Source: Pollutibacter soli
GTDB taxonomy: Bacteria; Bacteroidota; Bacteroidia; Chitinophagales; Chitinophagaceae
Length of the DNA: 64,000 bases
Assembly (NCBI GenBank): GCA_029269725.1
Contig: JARJHS010000009.1
Location: 1-64,000 of the forward strand
Direction of reading: 5' to 3'
Shown here: in pieces, positions 17,835 to 26,476 of the stretch
How positions within the stretch are numbered: the stretch's first letter is position 1
How the letters are laid out: each line of letters starts with the position of its first letter
The notes under the pieces: model-generated
Seen by the model: only the letters and a program-made list of their open reading frames with translations
Told to the model about the DNA's origin: nothing
Database searches by the model: none
Translations under genes and position numbers: made by a program

Positions 17835-18134
17835 ATGAAAGTTTCTGAAATACTGATCAAACCGATACTGACTGAGAAGGCGAACGCACTTCAGGAAAAA
17901 CGTAACATCTACGCTTTCCGCGTTGCGAGAAAAGCCAACAAGCTGGAAATTAAAAAAGCTGTTGAGTCTTTTTATTCAGTAAGTGTGGCTGAAGTAAGAA
18001 CTACAGTTGTTCCTTCAAAAGCAAAAGCACGCAGCACAAAAGCTGGTATCATCACTGGTCGCAAACCAGGTTACAAGAAAGCTTATGTTGTAGTGGCAGA
18101 AGGAGAAACAATTGACCTGTACGCAAATATCTGA
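17835..18134 (+). CDS. rplW: 50S ribosomal protein L23
   Basis: A 99-residue uL23 at the tunnel exit, docking site for trigger factor and SRP. It begins with the conserved ILIKPILTEKA and contains YAFRVARKANKLEIKKAVE. The short loop and GRKPGYKKAYV are bacterial in type. It lies 35 bases after rplD. Confidence 0.97.
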   Translation: MKVSEILIKPILTEKANALQEKRNIYAFRVARKANKLEIKKAVESFYSVSVAEVRTTVVPSKAKARSTKAGIITGRKPGYKKAYVVVAEGETIDLYANI

Positions 18135-18176
18135 TTGGCCGATAATATAAACCGTTAAACGGAAAAAGATTCAAAA

Positions 18177-19016
18177 ATGGCACTGAAAAAATACAAACCG
18201 ATTACTGCTGGTACGCGCTGGAGAATCGGTAATGCATATGCAGAGATCACAACTGATACGCCTGAAAAATCACTGGTGAAAGGTGTGAAGAAGACCGGCG
18301 GCCGTAATGCCCAGGGTAGAAGAGCTATGCGTTATATCGGCGGTGGAAGCAAAAAGCTTTTCCGCGAGATCGACTTCAAAAGAAACAAGAAAGGAATAAG
18401 TGCGAAAGTGGTTTCTATTGAGTATGATCCAAACCGTACAGCTTTCATCGCATTGCTGAGTTATGCCGATGGTGAGAAAAGATACATTCTTGCTCCCCAG
18501 GGTTTACAGGTAGGCATGACCGTAGTAAGCGGTGATGAAGTTGCGCCTGAAATAGGAAATGCGCTGTTGTTAAAAAATATGCCACTCGGTACAAATGTTC
18601 ACAACATTGAACTACAGCCTGGTCAGGGTGGTAAGATTTCCAGAAGTGCAGGTGCCAGTGCACAGCTGACCAACAAGGAAGAGAAATATGCGGTGCTGAA
18701 AATGCCTTCTGGAGAGTTGAGGAAAGTGCTGATCAACTGTTATGCGACAGTGGGTGTTGTTTCCAACTCTGATCATAACCTGGAGAGCATGGGTAAAGCA
18801 GGCCGGAATCGTTGGAAAGGTATCCGTCCGCGTAACCGTGGCGTTGCGATGAACCCTGTTGATCACCCGATGGGTGGTGGTGAAGGTAAAGCTTCAGGTG
18901 GTCACCCAAGAAGCAGAACGGGTAAATACGCTAAAGGCGAAAAAACCAGGACAAAAGGGAAAGGCAGTGATAAACTTATTCTTCAGCGTAAGGATGGTAA
19001 GAAGCTGGCAAAATAA
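18177..19016 (+). CDS. rplB: 50S ribosomal protein L2
   Basis: A 279-residue uL2, needed for subunit joining and peptidyl-transferase activity. [44 protein letters not shown] (in part) and [17 protein letters not shown] are present. The essential first His of the DHP motif is kept. The second His of the E. coli motif is Met here, which I recall as usual in Bacteroidota. It lies 42 bases after rplW. Confidence 0.99.
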   Translation: MALKKYKPITAGTRWRIGNAYAEITTDTPEKSLVKGVKKTGGRNAQGRRAMRYIGGGSKKLFREIDFKRNKKGISAKVVSIEYDPNRTAFIALLSYADGEKRYILAPQGLQVGMTVVSGDEVAPEIGNALLLKNMPLGTNVHNIELQPGQGGKISRSAGASAQLTNKEEKYAVLKMPSGELRKVLINCYATVGVVSNSDHNLESMGKAGRNRWKGIRPRNRGVAMNPVDHPMGGGEGKASGGHPRSRTGKYAKGEKTRTKGKGSDKLILQRKDGKKLAK

Positions 19017-19059
19017 TCAGAAATCTATTTCAATTTTTAGTACAAATATTTAAAGCAAT

Positions 19060-19332
19060 ATGGCTCGTTCAATAAAAAAAGGTCCCTACGTGCAGGCCAA
19101 ACTGGAAGGCAAAGTGGAGTCAATGAATGAAGGCAAGGCAAAAAAAACGGTGATGAAAACATGGAGCCGCAGAAGCACCATTACTCCCGATTTTGTAGGG
19201 CACACGTTTGCTGTCCATAACGGAAACAAATTCATTCCGGTGTATGTAACTGAGTTCATGGTTGGTCACAAACTCGGAGAGTTTGCTCCGACCAGGAATT
19301 TCAAGGGGCATTCCAGCAAGAAGATAGCGTAA
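19060..19332 (+). CDS. rpsS: 30S ribosomal protein S19
   Basis: A 90-residue uS19 of the small-subunit head. [33 protein letters not shown] (in part) and [15 protein letters not shown] are the family motifs, all at the expected places. It lies 43 bases after rplB and 55 before rplV. Confidence 0.99.
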   Translation: MARSIKKGPYVQAKLEGKVESMNEGKAKKTVMKTWSRRSTITPDFVGHTFAVHNGNKFIPVYVTEFMVGHKLGEFAPTRNFKGHSSKKIA

Positions 19333-19387
19333 ACGTATAGCCGAAAAGCTGAACAGATTAATAAAAGAATTCAGAAAAAGATATCAA

Positions 19388-19741
19388 ATGGAAGCAGTAG
19401 CAAAACTGAGAAATTATCCCACCTCTCCGCGCAAGATGCGTTTACTCGCTGATATGGTTCGTGGCATCACGGTGGAAAAAGCAGTGGCTTTACTGGAACA
19501 TCATCCGCAGCACAGTGCTACGCCTTTGCGTAAACTGGTTCTTTCTGCGGTGAGCAACTGGAAGCAGAAAAATGAAGATGGGGATGTGAGCGGCCTGGTA
19601 GTGAAAACCATTTTTGTTGACGGTGCAAGGAGTATCAAACGTATGTTGCCTGCTCCACAGGGTCGTGCTTACAGGATGCGTAAACGCAGTAATCACGTAA
19701 CTGTAATCGTAGATGTTAAGCCAGTTGATGTTAAAAAATAA
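19388..19741 (+). CDS. rplV: 50S ribosomal protein L22
   Basis: A 117-residue uL22 whose beta-hairpin lines the exit tunnel, next to L4. Conserved parts are [17 protein letters not shown] at the start and [22 protein letters not shown], the tunnel hairpin where macrolide-resistance changes occur. No such change is evident. It ends in a Lys-rich [10 protein letters not shown]. Confidence 0.98.
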   Translation: MEAVAKLRNYPTSPRKMRLLADMVRGITVEKAVALLEHHPQHSATPLRKLVLSAVSNWKQKNEDGDVSGLVVKTIFVDGARSIKRMLPAPQGRAYRMRKRSNHVTVIVDVKPVDVKK

Positions 19742-19767
19742 AAGATAACCATAACAAATCACAATAC

Positions 19768-20586
19768 ATGGGTCAGAAAACAAATCCGATAGGTAACAGG
19801 TTAGGCATCATCCGCGGATGGGAGAGTAACTGGTACGGAAATAAGAAGGATTATGCCGGAAAGCTGATCGAGGATAACAAGATCCGTACTTACCTGAATG
19901 CACGTATCAACAAGGGCGGCATTTCAAAGATCGTGATCGAGCGTACACTCAATAAGCTGATTGTTACTATCCATACTTCCAAACCCGGTATCATTATCGG
20001 TAAAGGTGGTAATGAAGTTGACCGTATAAAAGAAGAGCTGAAAAAGCTGACCGGTAAAGAAGATGTTCAGATAAACATCCTCGAGATCCGCCGCCCTGAG
20101 CTCGATGCGAATATCGTTGGTGATACCATCGCTAAACAGATCGAGAACAGGATTAACTATAAAAGAGCGATCAAGATGGCGATTGCTTCTACGCTCCGCA
20201 TGGGTGCTGAAGGTATCAAAGTAAAGATCAGTGGTCGTTTGGGTGGTGCTGAAATTGCCCGTACCGAAGAAATCAAACAGGGTCGTGTACCTCTGCATAC
20301 TTACAGAATGGATATCGACTACGCTTCTGTATTCGCGCTGACTGTGTATGGTAAGATCGGAATCAAGGTATGGATCTGTAAAGGTGAGGTTCTGGCTAAA
20401 CGTGATCTGAATCCAAACTTCGTTGGTGGTAAGAGTGAAGTGAGCGACAGAAGAGATCGCAGGGATGGCGCACCTGGTGGTGACAGACCTGACCGCAGAG
20501 ATGGTGGCGACAGAAGAAGAGGTGGTGGAGATCATCGCGATAGAGATCACCGTGGTGGTGGCGATCGCAGAGAAAGGAGAAATTAA
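19768..20586 (+). CDS. rpsC: 30S ribosomal protein S3 with charged C-terminal tail
   Basis: A 272-residue uS3 of the mRNA entry site. It starts [17 protein letters not shown], has the KH-domain motif [16 protein letters not shown] and the [12 protein letters not shown] segment. It then continues into a low-complexity tail of about 50 residues made of Arg, Asp, Gly and His (repeats such as RRDGGDRR). E. coli S3 has 233 residues and lacks this tail. The repeat-rich tail at about 20436-20583 is probably disordered and exposed. Confidence 0.98.
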   Translation: MGQKTNPIGNRLGIIRGWESNWYGNKKDYAGKLIEDNKIRTYLNARINKGGISKIVIERTLNKLIVTIHTSKPGIIIGKGGNEVDRIKEELKKLTGKEDVQINILEIRRPELDANIVGDTIAKQIENRINYKRAIKMAIASTLRMGAEGIKVKISGRLGGAEIARTEEIKQGRVPLHTYRMDIDYASVFALTVYGKIGIKVWICKGEVLAKRDLNPNFVGGKSEVSDRRDRRDGAPGGDRPDRRDGGDRRRGGGDHRDRDHRGGGDRRERRN

Positions 20587-20646
20587 TCTTTTTAAAAATT
20601 TTGCCTTTTACGTTTCGGCAGCGAAGGCATTCAGAAACATAACAAG

Positions 20647-21069
20647 ATGTTACAACCGAAGAGATCAAAACACAGGAAGGCACAGAAAGGCCGGATCCGC
20701 GAAGTAGCAAAACGTGGCACCACTTTATCTTTTGGTTCATTTGGACTGAAAGCCATGGAGCCCATCTGGTTAACGAACAGGCAGATTGAAGCTGCACGTC
20801 AGGCAATGACCCGTGCCATGAAACGTGAGGGTAATGTATGGATCAGGATTTTCCCTGACAAACCAATTACCCGTAAGCCACAAGAGGTGAGGATGGGTAA
20901 AGGTAAAGGAAACCCTGAGTTCTGGGCAGCTGTGGTTGAACCAGGAAGGATCCTGTTCGAAGCAGAAGGAGTAACCGCAGCAGTAGCAAAAGAAGCTATG
21001 GAACTGGCGGCTGCAAAACTGCCGATCAAAACCAAGTTCGTTACACGCAGGGATTATTCTGCAGCTTAA
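20647..21069 (+). CDS. rplP: 50S ribosomal protein L16
   Basis: A 140-residue uL16, which organises the A-site tRNA on the large subunit. [16 protein letters not shown] opens it; [26 protein letters not shown] (in part) carries the arginine that some bacteria hydroxylate, and the ending [10 protein letters not shown] is conserved. It lies 60 bases after rpsC. Confidence 0.98.
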   Translation: MLQPKRSKHRKAQKGRIREVAKRGTTLSFGSFGLKAMEPIWLTNRQIEAARQAMTRAMKREGNVWIRIFPDKPITRKPQEVRMGKGKGNPEFWAAVVEPGRILFEAEGVTAAVAKEAMELAAAKLPIKTKFVTRRDYSAA

Positions 21070-21101
21070 TCAAATTAAGAGCTAAGTAAAATCAAGATAT
21101 C

Positions 21102-21311
21102 ATGTCAAAGAAGATCGATTTCCTGAAGAGTCTGAGTGGAATGAATGTGAATGACCTGACAGCCAGGATCAAGGAAGATGAATTGCGTATCAAGAAACTG
21201 AAATTTGCTCATGGCATTTCTCCATTGGAAAACCCGGCGAGCATCAGAATTCTGCGCAGAGAAATTGCAACGTTGAAAACTGAATTGCAGAAAAAGAAAG
21301 CGGAAGCATAA
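21102..21311 (+). CDS. rpmC: 50S ribosomal protein L29
   Basis: A 69-residue uL29, an alpha-helical hairpin at the tunnel exit. NVNDLTARIKEDELRIKKLKF is followed by the loop segment HGISPLENPASIRILRREIA and a Lys-rich end. The 75-base gap to rpsQ contains two perfect hairpins (21318-21334 and 21350-21367). Confidence 0.97.
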   Translation: MSKKIDFLKSLSGMNVNDLTARIKEDELRIKKLKFAHGISPLENPASIRILRREIATLKTELQKKKAEA

Positions 21312-21317
21312 ACAACT

Positions 21318-21367
21318 TGCCTGGTGATCAGGCATAATCATAACAGAAAAGCTGGTTCAAAACAGCT
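21318..21367 (+). promoter_or_regulatory. Two hairpins in the rpmC-rpsQ spacer
   Basis: TGCCTG/CAGGCA with a five-base loop (21318-21334) and AGCTG/CAGCT (21350-21367). No T run follows either, so these are not classical terminators. The second hairpin ends 19 bases before the rpsQ start. Confidence 0.4.
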
Positions 21368-21386
21368 GATCAGAAAAAGCTAAAAA

Positions 21387-21647
21387 ATGGCTGTAGAAAG
21401 AAAAATCAGGAAAACAAAAACGGGTGTTGTCAGCAGCGACAAAATGACTAAAACCATTACAGTTGCTGTAGAACGTAAAGTAAAACATCCGATCTACGGT
21501 AAGTTCGTAAAAAAGACTACCAAGTTCCATGCGCATGATGAGAAGAGTGAGGCGAAAGCTGGTGATGTAGTAAAGATCATGGAAACAAGACCCCTCAGCA
21601 AAACAAAACGCTGGTTGCTGGTTGAGGTGATCGAGAAAGCAAAATAG
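21387..21647 (+). CDS. rpsQ: 30S ribosomal protein S17
   Basis: An 86-residue uS17, an OB-fold 16S rRNA binder. [37 protein letters not shown] (in part) and the ending [19 protein letters not shown] are canonical. The 89-base gap to rplN contains a hairpin (21659-21679) and a GC-rich palindrome (21706-21719). Confidence 0.98.
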   Translation: MAVERKIRKTKTGVVSSDKMTKTITVAVERKVKHPIYGKFVKKTTKFHAHDEKSEAKAGDVVKIMETRPLSKTKRWLLVEVIEKAK

Positions 21648-21658
21648 TTTTTTTCCTG

Positions 21659-21719
21659 CAGCCCGGTTATGCCTGGCTGTTACCAAGATATAGTATTCAC
21701 TGCCTGGCGCCACGGCGCC
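21659..21719 (+). promoter_or_regulatory. Hairpins in the rpsQ-rplN spacer
   Basis: CAGCC/GGCTG closes a hairpin at 21659-21679. GGCGCC repeated around AC (21706-21719) makes a very GC-rich palindrome just 17 bases before the rplN ATG, close enough to affect initiation. The function is not known. Confidence 0.35.
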
Positions 21720-21736
21720 GGCTCAAATGAAATAAG

Positions 21737-22105
21737 ATGATTCAACAGGAATCCAGGTTAAATGTAGCGGATAACAGCGGTGCTAAAGAAGTGCTTTGCA
21801 TCCGTGTACTGGGAAACAGTGGTCAGGACTATGCTAAAATCGGCGACAAGATTGTAGTTACTGTAAAGGATGCAATCCCGGCCGGTGGTATAAAAAAAGG
21901 AACAGTTACCAAAGCGGTTATCGTTCGTACCAAAAACAAATTACGTCGTAAGGACGGATCCTATATCCGCTTCGATGACAATGCAGTTGTGTTACTCAAC
22001 CAGGCTGATGAGCCCAGAGGCACACGCATCTTTGGCCCTGTAGCCCGCGAGTTGAGGGATAAAGGGTACATGAAGATCATATCTCTTGCGCCTGAAGTTC
22101 TGTAA
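21737..22105 (+). CDS. rplN: 50S ribosomal protein L14
   Basis: A 122-residue uL14 at the subunit interface, binding site of RsfS and part of bridge B8. [26 protein letters not shown] (in part), AVIVRTK and the ending [20 protein letters not shown] are complete. In E. coli rplN heads the spc operon; here no promoter is seen before it. Confidence 0.99.
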   Translation: MIQQESRLNVADNSGAKEVLCIRVLGNSGQDYAKIGDKIVVTVKDAIPAGGIKKGTVTKAVIVRTKNKLRRKDGSYIRFDDNAVVLLNQADEPRGTRIFGPVARELRDKGYMKIISLAPEVL

Positions 22106-22160
22106 GGCGGGAGTGTAATCCAAATGACAATATTCTCTAACAGGAGATAAAGTATAAAAA

Positions 22161-22523
22161 ATGAGCAACAGATTTAAACCGAAGTTTAATATTAAAAAAG
22201 GCGACCTGGTGATTGTGATTTCAGGCGAATCCAGGCCTAAAAAAGACGATAACGGAAAGATCGTCTATAAGCCGAGGAAAGTACTGGAAGTGTTACCTGA
22301 AAAGGAACGCGTACTGGTTGAAGGCGCCAATATTATTACACGCCATACAAAACCTTCTGCGCAGAACACCAAAGGTGGACTGGTGAAGAAAGAAGCGCCT
22401 ATCCATATCAGTAATGTTATGCTGTGGGACGCTAAGAAAGGTGAACCTACCAAAGTTAAACGCAGCAGGGAAGGCGGTAAACTCGTAAGAATCTCTAAAA
22501 AATCAGGGGAGGTGATCAAATAA
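22161..22523 (+). CDS. rplX: 50S ribosomal protein L24
   Basis: A 120-residue uL24, an assembly initiator protein. The KOW motif near the start ([17 protein letters not shown]) contains an insertion with [15 protein letters not shown], typical of Bacteroidota lengths. [20 protein letters not shown] and the [12 protein letters not shown] segment follow. Its stop overlaps the rplE start by one base (TAATG), the only overlap within the ribosomal cluster. Confidence 0.98.
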   Translation: MSNRFKPKFNIKKGDLVIVISGESRPKKDDNGKIVYKPRKVLEVLPEKERVLVEGANIITRHTKPSAQNTKGGLVKKEAPIHISNVMLWDAKKGEPTKVKRSREGGKLVRISKKSGEVIK

Positions 22524-23092
22524 TGGAAACGCTGAAATATACACCCAGACTGCAGTCAAAATATCAGAAGGATGTTGTGCCTGCATTGATGAAGAAATTC
22601 GAATACAAAACCGTAATGCAGGTTCCAAGGCTTGAGAAGATCAGCCTGAACCGTGGTGTAAATGGTGCCGTTGCTGATAAGAAACTGGTAGATGTTGCTC
22701 TTGATGAGCTGACAACGATCACTGGTCAGAAAGCAATCGCGACAATGTCGAAGAAAGACATTTCTAACTTCAAGTTGCGTAAAAACATGCCGATTGGTGC
22801 AAAGGTTACGCTTCGTGGTGAGAAGATGTATGAGTTCCTCGATCGTTTGATTTCATCTGCATTGCCAAGGGTTCGTGACTTCAAAGGTGTAAACGAAAAA
22901 TCATTTGATGGTCGCGGTAACTATACATTAGGTATAACCGAACAGATTATTTTCCCTGAGATCGATATTGACAAAGTGAGCAAGATTACAGGAATGGATA
23001 TCACTTTTGTAACTACGGCTAATACCAATGAGGAAGCATATGAATTGCTGAAAGAGTTGGGAATGCCTTTCAGAAACACCAAAAAGGACTAA
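22523..23092 (+). CDS. rplE: 50S ribosomal protein L5
   Basis: A 189-residue uL5, a 5S rRNA and P-site contact protein. [35 protein letters not shown] (in part), [49 protein letters not shown] (in part) and the C-terminal [16 protein letters not shown] are conserved. It begins on the last base of the rplX stop, so L5 translation is probably coupled to L24. Confidence 0.99.
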   Translation: METLKYTPRLQSKYQKDVVPALMKKFEYKTVMQVPRLEKISLNRGVNGAVADKKLVDVALDELTTITGQKAIATMSKKDISNFKLRKNMPIGAKVTLRGEKMYEFLDRLISSALPRVRDFKGVNEKSFDGRGNYTLGITEQIIFPEIDIDKVSKITGMDITFVTTANTNEEAYELLKELGMPFRNTKKD

Positions 23093-23145
23093 TATTCATA
23101 ACATAACAGCGCACCGGTTGTGCTGTTTAGCTAGACAATCAAAAT

Positions 23146-23415
23146 ATGGCAAAAGAATCAGTAAAAGCCAGACAAAGAAAAAGGGAAAAATTGGTTGCCC
23201 GCTACGCTGACAAACGTGCTGCTTTAAAAGCAGCAGGTGATTGGAGCGCGCTGGATGAGCTTCCAAAGAATTCCTCAAAGGTTCGCCTGAAAAACAGGTG
23301 CCAGCTTACCGGACGTCCAAAAGGATACATGCGTTATTTCGGATTATCCAGGGTAACATTCCGTGATATGGCACTCGCAGGTAAGATACCAGGTGTGAAA
23401 AAAGCAAGCTGGTAA
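23146..23415 (+). CDS. rpsN: 30S ribosomal protein S14, zinc-free form
   Basis: An 89-residue uS14 of the long form. The zinc-binding CxxC pairs of the short form are missing; only one Cys ([14 protein letters not shown]) is present. The ending [22 protein letters not shown] is canonical. It lies 53 bases after rplE; a 105-base structured gap to rpsH follows. Confidence 0.98.
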   Translation: MAKESVKARQRKREKLVARYADKRAALKAAGDWSALDELPKNSSKVRLKNRCQLTGRPKGYMRYFGLSRVTFRDMALAGKIPGVKKASW

Positions 23416-23475
23416 GTAATTACCGTTTGAAGTAAATAAGTATTAACAGCAAAAGAACCGAAATACGTTTCTACC

Positions 23476-23512
23476 TCTCCGCCGCGGCGGAGAAAGGAGA
23501 AAATAAGGAGGG
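23476..23512 (+). promoter_or_regulatory. GC hairpin and Shine-Dalgarno site before rpsH
   Basis: TCTCCGCC (23476-23483) and GGCGGAGA (23486-23493) form a perfect GC-rich hairpin. Twelve bases later AAGGAGGG (23505-23512) is a near-perfect Shine-Dalgarno sequence, 8 bases before the ATG. Almost no other gene in this window has such a site. Confidence 0.6.
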
Positions 23513-23520
23513 TATAAAAT

Positions 23521-23919
23521 ATGACAACAGATCCTATAGCAGATTACCTGACAAGAATCCGTAATGCTCAGATGGCGGGTCACAGGATTGTAGAAATCCC
23601 GGCTTCCAATCTTAAAAAACGCATGACTGAAATTCTGTACAACCAGGGATATATCCTGAAATACAAGTTTGAGGACGACAGCAAACAGGGAGTTATCAAA
23701 ATTGCATTGAAGTACGATCCTACGACTAAAGAACCCGCGATCAAAACGCTGGAGAGAATCAGTCGCCCGGGTCTGCGTCAATATGCAAAACCAGCTGAGT
23801 TTATTCGCGTGAAGAATGGATTGGGTGTTGCGATCATCTCTACTTCAAAAGGAGTGATGACGGATAAAGACGCTAAGCAGGCGAACGTTGGTGGTGAGGT
23901 TTTGTGTTACGTTTATTAA
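23521..23919 (+). CDS. rpsH: 30S ribosomal protein S8
   Basis: A 132-residue uS8, a central-domain 16S rRNA binder that in E. coli represses the spc operon by binding its own m[22 protein letters not shown] starts it; [35 protein letters not shown] (in part) and the GGEVLCYVY ending are canonical. A hairpin and a strong Shine-Dalgarno site lie directly upstream, which makes autogenous control worth testing. Confidence 0.99.
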   Translation: MTTDPIADYLTRIRNAQMAGHRIVEIPASNLKKRMTEILYNQGYILKYKFEDDSKQGVIKIALKYDPTTKEPAIKTLERISRPGLRQYAKPAEFIRVKNGLGVAIISTSKGVMTDKDAKQANVGGEVLCYVY

Positions 23920-23927
23920 AAACATCG

Positions 23928-23950
23928 ACCGGAGTTGAACATGCTCCGGT
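23928..23950 (+). promoter_or_regulatory. Hairpin in the rpsH-rplF spacer
   Basis: ACCGGAG (23928-23934) and CTCCGGT (23944-23950) pair perfectly around a nine-base loop. No T run follows. It lies 8 bases beyond the rpsH stop in a 127-base gap; the rest of that gap shows nothing clear. Confidence 0.4.
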
Positions 23951-24046
23951 GGATAATGGCTGGAGGTTGCGCACTAAGTTTTTCATACGGAACTGAAACC
24001 ACCACGGCCCCAATGTTCAATATTTATCAAATTCAAAACTTAACGT

Positions 24047-24601
24047 ATGTCTCGTATAGGTAAGAAGCCGGTAGAAATTCCTAAAGGAGTTACAGTAACC
24101 CTGGGAAAAGACAATGTGATTTCAGTAAAAGGTCCTAAAGGTGAGTTGAAACAGGCAATCGATCGCGATATCACTATCGATGTGAAAGATAATGTTGTTT
24201 CACTTAACCGTCCTACTGATCAGATCCGTCATCGTGCATTGCACGGTTTGTATCGTGCATTGGTAAGCAATATGGTGAAAGGTGTTACTGATGGTTTCAA
24301 GAAAGAACTGGAACTGGTGGGTGTAGGTTACAAAGCTTCAAACCAGGGACAGTTACTTGATCTTTCTCTCGGATATTCGCATAACATCATTTTCGAAATC
24401 CCGAAAGAACTGAAAGTGGCTACGGCTACTGAGAAAGGGGATAACCCAAGAGTATTTCTTGAAGGATCTGATGTCCAGTTGCTCGGCCAGGTTGCAGCAA
24501 AAATCCGCAGCCTCCGCAAACCTGAACCATATAAAGGAAAAGGTGTCAAATACAAAGGTGAGTTTATCAGAAGAAAAGCTGGTAAAGCTGCTGGTAAGTA
24601 A
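24047..24601 (+). CDS. rplF: 50S ribosomal protein L6
   Basis: A 184-residue uL6 near the factor-binding site. SRIGKKPVEIPKGVTV, RALHGLYRALVSNMVKGVTDGFKKELELVGVGYKA (in part), LGYSHN and the ending EPYKGKGVKYKGEFIRRKAGKAAGK (in part) are canonical, with two similar domains in tandem. The 117 bases after it hold a dispersed repeat. Confidence 0.99.
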   Translation: MSRIGKKPVEIPKGVTVTLGKDNVISVKGPKGELKQAIDRDITIDVKDNVVSLNRPTDQIRHRALHGLYRALVSNMVKGVTDGFKKELELVGVGYKASNQGQLLDLSLGYSHNIIFEIPKELKVATATEKGDNPRVFLEGSDVQLLGQVAAKIRSLRKPEPYKGKGVKYKGEFIRRKAGKAAGK

Positions 24602-24670
24602 AACGCCTGCCTGCCGGTAGGCGGGTTTTACGTTTAACGTTCAACGTTAGACCGTTAATTTGAACGCTGA
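24602..24670. repeat. Dispersed intergenic repeat, copy 2
   Basis: A CCTGCCTGCCGG-type imperfect palindrome (about 24605-24626) is followed by repeated AACGTT words (24630-24652). It shares both parts with copy 1 (13301-13352). It lies inside the ribosomal cluster, between rplF and rplR, which is an unusual place for such a repeat. Confidence 0.6.
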
Positions 24671-24718
24671 TTAATAATGTAAAAGGTCCTGGCAGAATCA
24701 GGGCATCAAATAAATGAT

Positions 24719-25072
24719 ATGGACACTAAAGCACTAAGAAGAAAAAAAATACAGTTGAGTGTTCGCAGGAAGATTTCCGGCGAGAAAGCAAAACCCAGGC
24801 TCAGTGTATTCAGAAGCAATACCGATATCTATGCTCAGCTGATCGATGACATAAGTGGTGTAACCATCGCTTCTGCATCCTCAAAAGAGAAAGATGTAGT
24901 TGCTCAGAAGGTAAATAAAACAGAAAAGAGCAAACTGGTAGGTCAGTCACTGGCACGTAAAGCTGTTGAGCTTGGTGTTACCAATTGTGTATTTGATCGT
25001 TCAGGTTACCTTTATCACGGTCGTGTGAAAGCAGTTGCAGAAGGTGCACGTGAAGGCGGTTTGCAGTTCTGA
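24719..25072 (+). CDS. rplR: 50S ribosomal protein L18
   Basis: A 117-residue uL18, which binds 5S rRNA with L5. The basic start ([20 protein letters not shown]), [19 protein letters not shown], and the ending [27 protein letters not shown] (in part) are canonical. It lies 35 bases before rpsE. Confidence 0.98.
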   Translation: MDTKALRRKKIQLSVRRKISGEKAKPRLSVFRSNTDIYAQLIDDISGVTIASASSKEKDVVAQKVNKTEKSKLVGQSLARKAVELGVTNCVFDRSGYLYHGRVKAVAEGAREGGLQF

Positions 25073-25107
25073 TCTTATTTGAATAAACATTTTAATAATA
25101 GAAATAA

Positions 25108-25626
25108 ATGTCAAAAGTTAATTTCAGCAAGGTAAAAGCAGGCGACCTTGAATTAAAAGAAAAAGTGGTGGCAATCAACCGTGTGGTGAAAACTACCAAA
25201 GGTGGTCGTGCATTCAGTTTTTCTGCGCTGGTGGTTGTTGGAAATGAGGCCGGTGTTGTAGGCCATGGTCTGGGCAAAGCAAAAGAAGTTCAGGAAGCTA
25301 TTACCAAAGGAATTGAAGATGCAAAAAAGAACCTGATCAAGGTTCCGGTAATGAAGGGTACTATTCCTCATGACCAGTTTGCAAAGGAAGGTGCAGCAAA
25401 AGTGCTGATCAAACCAGCTGCTCATGGTACTGGTGTGATCGCGGGTGGAAGTATGCGTTCAGTACTGGAGAGCGCCGGTGTTACAGACGTACTCGCAAAA
25501 TCACTGGGTTCTGCCAACCCTCACAACGTGGTAAAAGCAACTTTCAAAGCGCTTGCTTTGCTGAGAGAGCCTATCCATGTTTCAAAAACACGCAGCCTTT
25601 CCCTGAAGAAAGTGTTCAACGGCTAG
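25108..25626 (+). CDS. rpsE: 30S ribosomal protein S5
   Basis: A 172-residue uS5 at the mRNA entry and decoding side. [30 protein letters not shown] (in part) holds the loop where spectinomycin-resistance changes arise; it looks normal. [12 protein letters not shown]-type sequence ([17 protein letters not shown]) and [33 protein letters not shown] (in part) follow. Confidence 0.99.
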   Translation: MSKVNFSKVKAGDLELKEKVVAINRVVKTTKGGRAFSFSALVVVGNEAGVVGHGLGKAKEVQEAITKGIEDAKKNLIKVPVMKGTIPHDQFAKEGAAKVLIKPAAHGTGVIAGGSMRSVLESAGVTDVLAKSLGSANPHNVVKATFKALALLREPIHVSKTRSLSLKKVFNG

Positions 25627-25693
25627 TCTGTTGCTGAGCGTGTGGAATTAATTACTATTGATCATCTCTATTGAGACTTATAAGGATAGAATC

Positions 25694-25873
25694 ATGAAAA
25701 AGATTAAAATCACCCAGGTAAAGAGCGTAATTGACAGACCTGAGCGCCAGAAAAAAACTATGGCTGCGTTGGGTTTGAAGAAAATGAATGCTTCTGTTGA
25801 GGTTGATGCTACTGCCCAGATTCTGGGAATGGTTAGAAAAGTAGAACACCTGGTAACAGTAACTGAACTGTAG
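25694..25873 (+). CDS. rpmD: 50S ribosomal protein L30
   Basis: A 59-residue uL30. KKIKITQVKSVIDRPERQKKTMAALGLKKM (in part) is the family core, with the ending GMVRKVEHLVTV. I use the ATG at 25694. The open frame reaches back to 25658, but the 12 extra residues are not part of the family. Confidence 0.97.
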   Translation: MKKIKITQVKSVIDRPERQKKTMAALGLKKMNASVEVDATAQILGMVRKVEHLVTVTEL

Positions 25874-25955
25874 TTCTTCTCCCTGTAAAGAATTACTTAT
25901 TATTTAAAGATGCGAGCAGTTTTCGGGGAAACTGCGTTGAGTAAAACAAAGAACA

Positions 25956-26405
25956 ATGAAACTCCATTCATTAAGGCCTGCAAAAGGCGCAACAAAAAAA
26001 GAGAAAAGGCTTGGTCGTGGTGAAGCTTCCGGTAAAGGTGGAACTTCAACAAAAGGTAACAAAGGTCAGCAGGCACGTACGGGCTATCAGCGTAAAATTG
26101 GTCACGAAGGTGGTCAGATGCCTATCCAGCGTCGTATCCCTAAACGCGGTTTCAAAAACAACGATCGTATTGAGTACAAGGTGTTTAACCTTGGTCAGAT
26201 CGAGGCCCTGGCAGAAAAATATGGTATCAGCGAATTCTCTCCTGAGAACCTGTATATGAATAGCTTGATCAGCCGTACCGATAAAGTAAAAATCCTCGGT
26301 AATGGTGCAATCACAAATAAATTCGGGTTTAAAGTTCACGCGGTTAGCGGAAAAGCCAAAGAAGCTATCGAAGCAGCCGGTGGATCAGTTGAGATAGTGA
26401 AATAA
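25956..26405 (+). CDS. rplO: 50S ribosomal protein L15
   Basis: A 149-residue uL15, a late-assembly protein. MKLHSLRPAKGATKKEKRLGRGEASGKGGTSTKGNKGQQAR (in part) is the extended Gly/Lys-rich N-terminus. GGQMPIQRRIPKRGF and the VKILGNGAITNKFGFKVHAVS segment (in part) complete the family pattern. A terminator-like hairpin follows, before secY. Confidence 0.99.
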   Translation: MKLHSLRPAKGATKKEKRLGRGEASGKGGTSTKGNKGQQARTGYQRKIGHEGGQMPIQRRIPKRGFKNNDRIEYKVFNLGQIEALAEKYGISEFSPENLYMNSLISRTDKVKILGNGAITNKFGFKVHAVSGKAKEAIEAAGGSVEIVK

Positions 26406-26421
26406 TTCCGATATTTGCCCG

Positions 26422-26444
26422 ACGCATATACCATGCGTTTTTTT
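26422..26444 (+). terminator. Intrinsic terminator between rplO and secY
   Basis: ACGCAT (26422-26427) and ATGCGT (26433-26438) pair perfectly around ATACC. The T of the last pair begins a run of seven T. This is an apparent intrinsic terminator inside a normally continuous operon, so it may be a partial attenuator. Confidence 0.7.
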
Positions 26445-26476
26445 CGTTTACATTAGGCTCAACTAAACTATAGGTT

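Noticed and set aside
19924-20550. 208-codon minus-strand frame inside rpsC
   Set aside because: It is fully antisense to rpsC, a certain gene, and very rich in Ser/Thr/Ile because of the complementary codons of S3.
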